A DNA stretch of 64,000 bases from Bacillota bacterium. GTDB taxonomy: Bacteria > Bacillota > Desulfotomaculia > Desulfotomaculales > Desulfallaceae. The stretch is taken from the NCBI GenBank assembly GCA_023439185.1, contig JAEXOR010000004.1:35647-99646 (forward strand), given 5' to 3'. Below the pieces are notes generated by a model, which searched no databases, had not been told where the DNA came from, and saw only the letters and a program-made list of their open reading frames with translations. Each line of letters starts with the position of its first letter. Positions within the stretch are counted from its first letter, which is position 1. Below, in pieces: positions 50,111-57,572 of the stretch. The translations under genes and the position numbers were made by a program.

Positions 50111-50298
50111 TGAAAGTCAATGTCACGCAGTTTGATCAAATTGCCCGGGAGATATTTGCTCCGATATATCCCGTAATTGCGGAGCAAATTGTGCGGAAAA
50201 CCGGCATTACCGCCGGCCAGTGCCTTGATGTCGGGTGCGGCGGCTACCTGGGTATGGCCCTGGCTAAAATCACAGAGCCGGGCTGTGGATTATTATAA
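50110..50298 (+). pseudogene. Truncated SAM methyltransferase (N-terminal 62 codons)
   Basis: Encodes MKVNVTQFDQIAREIFAPIYP and the SAM motif I CLDVGCGGYLGMALAKI, then stops after EPGCGLL. Intact methyltransferases continue for 150 or more residues, so only the first beta-alpha unit remains. The break is followed within 27 bp by the convergent regulator gene, suggesting a deletion at this junction. Confidence 0.75.
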
Positions 50299-50324
50299 TC
50301 AAAAATTAATTTTCTTAGTTACCG

Positions 50325-51293
50325 TCACACTTCGGCCACGATCCTGCCGGTTTCGGTTAAATCGTAATCCCCCAGGCCCCGGACTTCATTCTTAAACTCA
50401 CCGGATTGAAGAATCTCAATGACGGCACGGATATGGGGCTTGTCCAGGTCGTCTTTTTTAATTACCATTTCATAGCGTTCTTTGTGCAGGGGGAGAAATT
50501 CCAGCCCCTTTACCTGCATGGCCGCTTTTTCCTTGCCCAATCCGACGTCGGCATCTCCCCTGGCCACAGCGCTGGCCACGCCCAGGTGGGACGATTCCTC
50601 TTTTTCATATCCCGTAATCAGCCGTCTGTCCAGCCCCAGCCGGCGTAATTGCTCATCCAGCAAAACCCGGGTGCCACTGCCCTTTTCCCGGTTAATGAAA
50701 CGAACGCCCGGCCGGGTCAGGTCTTTCCATTCTTTAACGCTCTTGGGGTTGCCCCTGGACAGGTAAAAACCCTGCATCCGGCAGGCCAGGTGCACGATTA
50801 TCGTAGGAATACCGGGCAATAGACGGCGTACGAAAGGAGTATTGTATGTTCCGGTGTCTCCGTCCCACAGGTGAATGGCGGCCATATGAGACTTGCCCTG
50901 GTATGCGGCTAAAAGGCCGCTGAAGCTGCCCACGTGATGGCGGAAAGCGTGCACTCCATTGGGGTGCCGCTCCAGGTGCCGGGTCAGGATATCCAGCATT
51001 TCGTCCTGGCCGCAGATCACCAGCCGCTGGTGATCGGAAAGTAATATTTCCGGCCTATAATGCTGCGGCTGCGCAGGCTGGGCGCGGTAGGCAGTCATAT
51101 CCGCGTCCGGCCCCAGTTCAATATTTTTACCATGCTGCTTATAGGCTTCCACATCGTGCAAATCGACCCTGATTTTACGGCCCACCCGGTATGCCGGGAG
51201 TTCGCCGCGCTTGATTAATTCATAGACCGTGTTTTTTGCAATTTTTAATAATTCAGCCACTTCTTCAGGAGTTAAGGAAATATCTTCTTTCAT
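50325..51293 (-). CDS. Excisionase-type HTH regulator with PBP-like (ModA-type) sensor domain
   Basis: 322 aa from ATG 51293 (GGAGGG nine nt upstream). N-terminal helix-turn-helix of the excisionase/MerR-like class (LTPEEVAELLKIAKNTVYELIKRGELPAYRVGRKIRVDL). Residues ~95-322 match the PBP_like/PF12727 domain (LVICGQDEMLDILTRHL, HHVGSFSGLLAAYQGKSHMAAIHLWD, RGNPKSVKEWKDLTRPGVRFINREKGSGTRVLLDEQL, HLGVASAVARGDADVGLG). This fold is related to molybdate/tungstate receptors and typically regulates Mo/W genes. Placed between the cofactor locus and modABC; its own upstream region carries the motif shared with 42855. Confidence 0.85.
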   Translation of the reverse strand: MKEDISLTPEEVAELLKIAKNTVYELIKRGELPAYRVGRKIRVDLHDVEAYKQHGKNIELGPDADMTAYRAQPAQPQHYRPEILLSDHQRLVICGQDEMLDILTRHLERHPNGVHAFRHHVGSFSGLLAAYQGKSHMAAIHLWDGDTGTYNTPFVRRLLPGIPTIIVHLACRMQGFYLSRGNPKSVKEWKDLTRPGVRFINREKGSGTRVLLDEQLRRLGLDRRLITGYEKEESSHLGVASAVARGDADVGLGKEKAAMQVKGLEFLPLHKERYEMVIKKDDLDKPHIRAVIEILQSGEFKNEVRGLGDYDLTETGRIVAEV

Positions 51294-51356
51294 TTTTTGA
51301 TTCCCTCCTAAATATCTTGACAAGTATTATATATTAATTTATTATTTCTTCATAAT

Positions 51357-51372
51357 AACGTTTTGTAACGTT
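51357..51372. promoter_or_regulatory. Operator-like motif AACGTTTTGTAACGTT
   Basis: Sixteen-bp near-palindromic motif 64 nt before the regulator start, matching 42855-42870 at 14 of 16 positions. A TATAAT on the minus strand lies between it and the start codon. Likely autoregulatory site. Confidence 0.5.
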
Positions 51373-51566
51373 AAGTGATGTTATTCATTGCTTATATTTT
51401 TTTTCGGAAAAATCATTAATTTATATTAAGTTACATGTACTTATTTAACGGGAAAATGCATAAACAAAATTAAAAAACCCGGTTAAAGGGGGGAGATAAG
51501 CACATATAATGTACGACATCTGTTTGAATAATGCAACAAAATTTTTTCTTAAGCAGGTGAAAGTAA

Positions 51567-51746
51567 ATGGAAAGTGATATTACATCATTGACTAACGTTT
51601 TTAAAATGATGGCTTTCCTGGTTATCTTATCATTTACGATTCATTTTGTCCCGGCCAAACTGATTTCTTTATGTAAAAAAAATAAAGACGCAAAGAAATC
51701 AGATGACACGGAAATGGAATCAACATTTGAAAAAGCGCTTTTGTAA
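51567..51746 (+). CDS. 59-aa membrane protein before modA
   Basis: Not noticed in standard gene calls because of size. ATG 51567 with AGGTGA seven nt upstream; 59 codons then TAA, 32 nt before modA. One TM (MMAFLVILSFTIHFVPAKLISL), then a charged tail (CKKNKDAKKSDDTEMESTFEKALL). Single-pass, probably N-out or hairpin-free. May be a regulatory peptide for the transporter; no family known to me. Confidence 0.6.
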   Translation: MESDITSLTNVFKMMAFLVILSFTIHFVPAKLISLCKKNKDAKKSDDTEMESTFEKALL

Positions 51747-51778
51747 GCATTAATGACAGATTAGGAGGAATAGGCACA

Positions 51779-52576
51779 ATGAGAAAAAAAATATGGATTT
51801 TATTAGGCCTGATCATGTTTATCGTTGCTGTTTCGACAGGCTGCGGCAGCAACACGGAGCAACAATCCCAGACTGGAGCAGAACCGGTGGGGCTGACCAT
51901 TTCGGCGGCAGCCAGCCTTACGGACGCGGCTGAAGAATTAAAGAAGATTTATGCCACCGAGCATCCCGAGGTAACGATAACCTATAATTTTGGTTCCTCC
52001 GGCACCCTGCAGAAACAAATTGAGGAAGGCGCCCCGGCGGATATATTTATCTCCGCGGGTAAATCCCAGATGGATGCCCTGGCCGAAAAAGACCTGATTG
52101 TTGCGGAGTCCCGCCGGGACCTGTTAAGCAACGATCTGGTGCTGATTACGCAAAAAGATGGCAGTCTGGCCGGTTTTGACGATTTGGCCGGCAGCGGTGT
52201 GGAAAAAATGAGTATCGGTACGCCGGAAACCGTGCCCGCCGGCAAATACGCCAAAGAAGCCCTGGAAAGCCTGGGACTGTGGGAACAAGTCCAGTCCAAG
52301 CTGGTCCTGGCCAAGGATGTGCGCCAGGTGTTGACTTACGTGGAAACCGGCAACGTGGACGCCGGGCTGGTTTACAGCTCCGACGCCCTGATGGGCCAGG
52401 GCATTAAGGTCGTGGCTGCGGCCCCCGCCGATTCACACGCTCCGATCGTTTACCCCATGGCATTGATTAAAGACAGCGCGCACCCCGAAGAAGCGAATGC
52501 CTTTACCGAATTCCTGTCCGGGGCTGAAGCGGCGCAAATCTTTGATAAATACGGCTTCAAGTCCCTGAGTAAATAA
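51779..52576 (+). CDS. modA: Molybdate/tungstate-binding lipoprotein ModA (first system)
   Basis: 265 aa, GGAGG ribosome site. Lipobox VSTGC. Mature domain has the ModA motifs LTISAAASLTDAAEELKKIYATEHPEVTITYNFGSSGTLQKQIEEGAPADIFISAGKSQMDAL, with the Ser pairs that bind oxyanion (AAS near the start; SSGT), and NVDAGLVYSSDAL. It captures molybdate or tungstate outside the membrane. Followed by modB after 9 nt. Confidence 0.93.
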   Translation: MRKKIWILLGLIMFIVAVSTGCGSNTEQQSQTGAEPVGLTISAAASLTDAAEELKKIYATEHPEVTITYNFGSSGTLQKQIEEGAPADIFISAGKSQMDALAEKDLIVAESRRDLLSNDLVLITQKDGSLAGFDDLAGSGVEKMSIGTPETVPAGKYAKEALESLGLWEQVQSKLVLAKDVRQVLTYVETGNVDAGLVYSSDALMGQGIKVVAAAPADSHAPIVYPMALIKDSAHPEEANAFTEFLSGAEAAQIFDKYGFKSLSK

Positions 52577-52585
52577 TTTTAGATT

Positions 52586-53257
52586 ATGTCTTTTCAGCTT
52601 GCCGATTGGTTTCCCGTTTTTCTTTCCCTGCGGGTCGCCGTTATAGCGGTGTTTTTAGTTACCTGCCTGGGTCTGCCGCTGTCCAGACTACTGGCCCGCC
52701 GGGAGTTTTACGGGAAAGACTTTGTGGAGGCGGCGCTGACCCTGCCCCTGGTGCTGCCGCCCTCGGTCATCGGCTACGGACTATTGATATTAATCGGTAA
52801 AAACGGTTTTTTTGGCCGCTATTTATCCGATCTAGGCCTGTCGCTAATCTTTACCTGGTGGGCGGCGGTACTGGCTTCCACGGTGGTGGCGTTCCCGCTG
52901 ATGTACCAGAGCGCCAAGGCGGCTTTCAAAAGCGTGGACGAAAACTACGAAAAAGCGGCCCGGACCCTGGGGGCCGGTGAATGGCGCATATTCTTCACCG
53001 TCACCCTTCCCCTGGCCTGGCCGGGGATCATCGCCGGGTTGGTTTTATCCTTTGCCAGGGCCCTGGGCGAATTCGGCGCCACCCTGATGGTGGCGGGCAA
53101 CATTCCGGGACAAACCCAAACCGTTCCCCTGGCCATCTATTTCGCGGTGGAATCCGGGGACAACGCCACGGCCCAAACCTTAGTGGCCATTATCACCCTT
53201 TTCAGTTTCGCGGTAATATTCTGGGTCAACTGGTGGGCCAAACGGCGCAATTATTGA
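52586..53257 (+). CDS. modB: Molybdate ABC permease ModB (first system)
   Basis: 223 aa, five TMs. ModB signature: LPLVLPPSVIGYGLLILIGKNG near the N-terminus, and the EAA loop AARTLGAGEWRIFFTVTLPLAWPGIIAGLVLSFARALGEFGATLMVAGNIPGQTQT. Standard length. Start ATG 52586 lacks a strong ribosome site, so coupling to modA is likely. Confidence 0.93.
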   Translation: MSFQLADWFPVFLSLRVAVIAVFLVTCLGLPLSRLLARREFYGKDFVEAALTLPLVLPPSVIGYGLLILIGKNGFFGRYLSDLGLSLIFTWWAAVLASTVVAFPLMYQSAKAAFKSVDENYEKAARTLGAGEWRIFFTVTLPLAWPGIIAGLVLSFARALGEFGATLMVAGNIPGQTQTVPLAIYFAVESGDNATAQTLVAIITLFSFAVIFWVNWWAKRRNY

Positions 53258-53273
53258 CATTTGTGGTGAGCAT

Positions 53274-53930
53274 ATGCTGGAGATGCGATTCAATAAAAAG
53301 CTGTGGCACTTCACCCTGGAGATGGAACTGGCTATCGACAACCAGATCCTCGTCCTGTGGGGCAAGTCCGGAGCGGGGAAAACGACGGTGCTGCACTGTT
53401 TGGCCGGTTTGCGTACTCCTTCTTCCGGCCAAATCAGGCTGAACCGGCGGATGCTGTACTCGTCGGATGAAAGGGTCAACATCCCCACCCGGGCCAGAAA
53501 CGTGGGCTACCTGTTCCAGGATTACGCCCTGTTTCCGCACATGACGGTGTACAAAAACGTGATGTACGGACTGAAGAACAAGCGGCACAGAAAAAACGGC
53601 GCCGGCGGCCATATCACGGACCCCGTTGAAATGTTGAACTCATTCGGCGTGGGACACCTGGTGGACCGTTATCCCGCCCAGTTGTCCGGCGGGGAAAAAC
53701 AGCGGGTCGCTCTGGCCCGGGCGCTGGTGGTGGAGCCGGAACTACTACTGCTGGACGAACCCTTCAGCGCGCTGGACAAGGAAAATAAAATCATGCTCCG
53801 GGAAGAAATAAAAAAACTGCACCGGCAGTGGCAGATTCCCTTCGTGCTGGTTTCCCACGACGAAGAAGATGCCGGTTTTCTGGGTGACGTAATTTTAACC
53901 ATGGAAAAAGGGAAACCCATGGCAAATTAG
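53274..53930 (+). CDS. modC: Short molybdate ABC ATPase ModC without TOBE domain (first system)
   Basis: 218 aa. Walker A WGKSGAGKTT, signature LSGGEKQRVALARA, Walker B LLLLDEPFSALD, H-loop SHDEED. MLEMRFNKKLWHFTLEMEL is the ModC opening. Canonical ModC is ~350 aa with a C-terminal Mop/TOBE domain that senses molybdate; that domain is absent and the protein ends right after the nucleotide-binding fold. Feedback inhibition by oxyanion is therefore probably missing or supplied by the separate molbindin. Confidence 0.9.
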   Translation: MLEMRFNKKLWHFTLEMELAIDNQILVLWGKSGAGKTTVLHCLAGLRTPSSGQIRLNRRMLYSSDERVNIPTRARNVGYLFQDYALFPHMTVYKNVMYGLKNKRHRKNGAGGHITDPVEMLNSFGVGHLVDRYPAQLSGGEKQRVALARALVVEPELLLLDEPFSALDKENKIMLREEIKKLHRQWQIPFVLVSHDEEDAGFLGDVILTMEKGKPMAN

Positions 53931-53974
53931 ATGTTCGATGTTCGAGGTTGGATTAAGGGAGGAGACGGGTTAGA

Positions 53975-54805
53975 ATGGAAAGTTTTGTCAAGAGTTGTGT
54001 GAAAAAAATTAAACTGGCGCTTTTGCTGTCTGTAATGATGCTGTTTGCCGCCGGGTGCGGCGGCAACGCGGCAAATAACGGAGACGTCAAAGAAGACGCC
54101 CAGGAGCCGCCGGAGGCTAAAGAACCGTTATTCGCTTATGTCGGCGCCGGACTGAAGGAGCCGGTAACAGAACTGGCCCAGATGTATGAACAGGAAACCG
54201 GCGTACATGTGGAAATGAATTTTAATAATTCAGGCGCGTTGCTTAGTCAACTGGATACCACAAAGAAAGGTGATATCTACATGCCCGGCGGGATGCCTTT
54301 CGTCGAACAGGCCAAAGCGGGCGGGCACATTGAAGAAGTGGTGGGCCCTGTGGCCTACCATGTCCCGGTTATCGCCGTGCCCAAGGGGAACCCGGCGCAA
54401 ATCAGCAGTGTGCAGGATCTGACCAAGCCGGACGTGAAAATTATTATGCCTGAAAAAGAAGCCACCGCCCTGGGCAAAACCGCCTTTAAAATGTTTGATA
54501 AACTGGGCATCGCCCAGGAAGTAGAGAAGAACGTGCTCACTTACGTTGAGACCGCTCCCAAAATACCGGCCACGCTGATCATGGGCCAGGGGAACGCCGG
54601 TATTGCCGAGTACAGCAACATCTCAAAGAACCTGGACAAACTGGAGCTGATTGAAATTGACCCGGCGGTAAATATGGTGGATGAAATCCCCTGCGCTTCA
54701 CTGATCTACTCCACTCAAAAGGAACAGACCAAAGATTTTTTGGAGTTCATGGCCGAACAGGGCCCGGTTATTTTTGATCAACACGGTTTTAAAACTAAGA
54801 TGTAG
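53975..54805 (+). CDS. ModA-like oxyanion-binding lipoprotein (second system)
   Basis: 276 aa, GGGAGGAG upstream. Lipobox FAAGC, a Glu/Asp-rich linker, then a ModA/WtpA-type fold (LFAYVGAGLKEPVTELAQMYEQETGVHVEMNFNNSGALLSQLDTTKKGDIYMPGG; ALGKTAFKMFDKLGIAQEVEKNVLTYVETAPKIPATLIMGQGNAGIAEYSNI). The oxyanion loops differ from the first ModA (GAGL instead of AAS, NNSG instead of SSGT), so specificity may be different, for example tungstate. Permease and ATPase follow directly. Confidence 0.87.
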   Translation: MESFVKSCVKKIKLALLLSVMMLFAAGCGGNAANNGDVKEDAQEPPEAKEPLFAYVGAGLKEPVTELAQMYEQETGVHVEMNFNNSGALLSQLDTTKKGDIYMPGGMPFVEQAKAGGHIEEVVGPVAYHVPVIAVPKGNPAQISSVQDLTKPDVKIIMPEKEATALGKTAFKMFDKLGIAQEVEKNVLTYVETAPKIPATLIMGQGNAGIAEYSNISKNLDKLELIEIDPAVNMVDEIPCASLIYSTQKEQTKDFLEFMAEQGPVIFDQHGFKTKM

Positions 54806-54822
54806 CATGTAAAGGTTATAAA

Positions 54823-55617
54823 ATGAAAACCCCCCGCGTTGATCTATTCCAGAGTACTTTCTGGCTGATTTTTATCGCTGTAACGGTCTTTATGCTGATG
54901 CTGCTTGGTGGCCTGTTTCTTTACGGGAAATGGGCCACCTTTATCACAGTTTTTCAACATCCCGAATTTCGTTTCGCCGTGGGGTTCACCCTGTGGACCA
55001 CCCTGCTGGCGACGCTGATTGCCGCCCTGGTGGCTTTGCCCTGCGGATTTATCCTATCCCGGTACAAATTTCCCGGCCGGGTGGTTATCGACACGCTGCT
55101 GGATGTGCCCATCGTGCTACCGCCCCTGGTGAGCGGAGTGGCCCTGTTGATCCTGTTCGGCCCCATTCTGGGTGATACCCTGTCGCGGCTGGGCATAGAA
55201 ATAGTTTTTACCACCACCGGAGTGGTAGTGGCCCAATGGTTTGTCGCCACCCCCTTTGCCATCAAAACCTTTAAATATGCCTTTGACTCCATCGACCCCC
55301 GGCTGGAGAAGGTGGCCCGTACTTTGGGTTATCCGCCCCGGCAGGTGTTCTTCCGGGTGACCATTCCGCTGGCGAAGAACGGTATTATCGGCGGTTTGAC
55401 CATGACCTGGGCCAGGACCCTGGGTGAATTCGGGGCCACAGCTATGCTGGCCGGCATCACCAGGCTAAAAACGGAGACTTTATCCGTGGCTATTTTCTTA
55501 AACATGTCCATGGGAGACATCCAGTTTGCCATCGCCACCGCCATCATCATGCTGCTGGTGGCCATTATCCTGCTGATTGCTTTTAAGAGCCTGACCGGTT
55601 CAGAGGTACGCATATGA
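54823..55617 (+). CDS. ModB-like ABC permease (second system)
   Basis: 264 aa, six TMs; longer N-terminus than the first ModB (extra TM at ~15-40). LDVPIVLPPLVSGVALLILFGPILGDTLSRLGIEI and EAA loop VARTLGYPPRQVFFRVTIPLAKNGIIGGLTMTWARTLGEFGATAMLAGITRLKTETLSV. Family as molybdate/tungstate permeases (ModB/WtpB). Overlaps the ATPase by 4 nt (ATGA). Confidence 0.9.
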   Translation: MKTPRVDLFQSTFWLIFIAVTVFMLMLLGGLFLYGKWATFITVFQHPEFRFAVGFTLWTTLLATLIAALVALPCGFILSRYKFPGRVVIDTLLDVPIVLPPLVSGVALLILFGPILGDTLSRLGIEIVFTTTGVVVAQWFVATPFAIKTFKYAFDSIDPRLEKVARTLGYPPRQVFFRVTIPLAKNGIIGGLTMTWARTLGEFGATAMLAGITRLKTETLSVAIFLNMSMGDIQFAIATAIIMLLVAIILLIAFKSLTGSEVRI

Positions 55618-56696
55618 ACGGCGCATTGCTTGAAGTTAATAACCTGCGGGTGACCGTCGGCAAGTTTTCTTTACAGGATATCACCTTCTCCATGTCCCCC
55701 GCCGACTACGTCATGATTATCGGGCCCACCGGGTGCGGCAAAACAATGCTGCTGGAATCCCTGGCCGGGCTGCGCCCGTTAACCGGCGGATCGGTATTCT
55801 TAAGCGGGCGGGAAATCACTCACCTGCCGCCGGAGCAGCGGTTTTTGGGGTTTGCCTACCAGGACAGCCTGCTTTACCCTTTCCTGTCCGTCAAAGAGAA
55901 TATCCTGTTCGGCGCCCGGGCCAGAGGTGTTTCCGGCGGCCCGGACCTGGACCGCCGGATGAAGCAACTGGTGGAGTCCATGGGGATTACTCATCTTTTG
56001 GAGCGGCAGCCCCGGTATCTGAGCGGCGGAGAAAAGCAGAGGGTTTCACTGGCCAGGGCTATTTTAACCCGGCCACCCCTGCTGCTGCTGGATGAGCCAT
56101 TGTCCGCCCTGGACCCCCAGACCAGGCACAGTATGCAGGACCTGCTGCGGGGGATACACATTTCCGAAGAGCTGGGGATGATTCATGTGACCCATGATTT
56201 TTCCGAGGCCCTGCAGCTTGGTACGCGGGTAATCATATTGCAGAACGGCCGGATCACCCAGGCAGGCGAACCCCTGGATGTTTTCTTCCGGCCGGCCACC
56301 GAATCCGTGGCCGAATTTCTCCGGGGCGAGAATATTATATCCGGCTCCGTTATTAACCAAAACGGCCAGAGCTGGTTTAAGCACCGGGACCATTCTTTAC
56401 TGCTGGGTCCGGTTGACGTGGCGGATTCGGACGCCGGCGCCGGCAACCCGCTGACTCTGCTGATTCGCGCCGGCAACCTGCGTCTCCAGGCCGGCGAGTC
56501 GACAGACGCCGCCAACTGCTGGACGGCGGTGATTGAACGCGTATCCTTCAACCGGACCTATGTTGACGTGTATTGCAATGGAAACGGGAACTGGCAGGCC
56601 AGCATGTCGCTGGCCGACTGGCTGGAACTGAAGCTGGCCTGCGGAGACCAGGTAACCCTGTCGGTCCAGCCCGGGCATTTGCACGTAATCTCTTAA
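55614..56696 (+). CDS. ModC/WtpC-type ABC ATPase with TOBE domain (second system)
   Basis: 360 aa. Walker A GPTGCGKTM, signature LSGGEKQRVSLARA, Walker B LLLLDEPLSALDPQ, H-loop THDFSEA. Residues ~235-360 form a regulatory tail ending in a TOBE-like domain (NCWTAVIERVSFNRTYVDVYCNG, ELKLACGDQVTLSVQPGHLHVI). Unlike the 218-aa ModC next door this one keeps the full length expected for oxyanion feedback. The two transporters thus differ in control. Confidence 0.9.
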   Translation: MNGALLEVNNLRVTVGKFSLQDITFSMSPADYVMIIGPTGCGKTMLLESLAGLRPLTGGSVFLSGREITHLPPEQRFLGFAYQDSLLYPFLSVKENILFGARARGVSGGPDLDRRMKQLVESMGITHLLERQPRYLSGGEKQRVSLARAILTRPPLLLLDEPLSALDPQTRHSMQDLLRGIHISEELGMIHVTHDFSEALQLGTRVIILQNGRITQAGEPLDVFFRPATESVAEFLRGENIISGSVINQNGQSWFKHRDHSLLLGPVDVADSDAGAGNPLTLLIRAGNLRLQAGESTDAANCWTAVIERVSFNRTYVDVYCNGNGNWQASMSLADWLELKLACGDQVTLSVQPGHLHVIS

Positions 56697-56715
56697 CCAA
56701 TGAAAGGAGATGGCC

Positions 56716-57561
56716 ATGTTATTTATTCCCGAAGACAGTATTGAGAGATGGATTAAGGAAGATGTGCCTTATATAGATCTGACCACCCTGGTCCTGGGCA
56801 TCGGCAAGCAACAGGGGAGAATCCAATTCTTTTGCCGGGAAAACGCCGTTGTCAGCGGCGTCGAGGAAGTATTAAGAATACTCAACAAATTTAACATCCA
56901 GGTGGCCCGGTTTACCCCCTCCGGCACGTTATTAAGCCCCGGCGAGACATTTATCGAAGGGGAAGGCGACACGGAGAACCTGCACCTGGCCTGGAAAGTT
57001 TCACTCAACATTCTCGAGTACTGTTCGGGCATAGCCACCAGGACCAGAAGAATGGTGAACGCCGCTAAAAACATCAACCCCAAAGTATCCATTGTGGCCA
57101 CCAGGAAGCTATTTCCCGGCACAAAGGAGCTATCCATCAAAGCGGTGCTGGCCGGCGGCGGCTTCCCGCACCGGCTGGGACTGTCGGAAACGATTTTAAT
57201 CTTCAAGCAGCATACCAATTTCCTGGGCGGTGTCGACGGGCTGTGCGCGATGATGGACGAGATTAAAGTCAGGGCCTGTGAGAAAAAAATCATTGCCGAG
57301 GCTGAAACCATTGAAGATGCCGTAAAGCTGTGCCGGGCGGGTGTGGACGGAATCCAGTTCGACAAGGTACCGCCTGAGATGTTAAAAGATTTTGTCAGGA
57401 TGATTAAAGAAATCAATCCGGCGGTAACGGCATTGGCCGCCGGCGGGATCAACGCCGGTAACGTGGAAGACTTTGCCATGACCGGAGTGGACGCTATTGT
57501 ATCCACCGCCGTGTATTTCGGCAAACCGGTGGATATGAGCGCCCGCATAATTAAACCTTAG
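56716..57561 (+). CDS. modD: ModD (nicotinate/quinolinate phosphoribosyltransferase-like)
   Basis: 281 aa from ATG 56716 (AAAGGAG six nt upstream; ATG 56710 abuts the site). Motifs LFIPEDSIERWIKEDVPYIDLTTLVLGIG, GIATRTRRMVNAAK, VATRKLFPGTKELSIKAVLAGGGFPHRLGLSETILIF and AAGGINAGNVEDFAMTGVDAIVST match ModD, which is a homologue of NadC found in molybdate operons. Its substrate is not established in the literature I know. It is the last gene of the transport run, 20 nt after the second ATPase. Confidence 0.9.
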   Translation: MLFIPEDSIERWIKEDVPYIDLTTLVLGIGKQQGRIQFFCRENAVVSGVEEVLRILNKFNIQVARFTPSGTLLSPGETFIEGEGDTENLHLAWKVSLNILEYCSGIATRTRRMVNAAKNINPKVSIVATRKLFPGTKELSIKAVLAGGGFPHRLGLSETILIFKQHTNFLGGVDGLCAMMDEIKVRACEKKIIAEAETIEDAVKLCRAGVDGIQFDKVPPEMLKDFVRMIKEINPAVTALAAGGINAGNVEDFAMTGVDAIVSTAVYFGKPVDMSARIIKP

Positions 57562-57572
57562 CTGCCGTTAAG

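Noticed and set aside
50325..51293. ModE or TunR as the name for the regulator
   Set aside because: It has an excisionase-type HTH and a PBP-like domain, not the ModE HTH or a TOBE domain, so those names would mislead.
53931..53960. Short direct repeat ATGTTCG ATGTTCG between the two Mo/W transporters
   Set aside because: Only seven bases repeated once, with no associated mobile element or symmetry.
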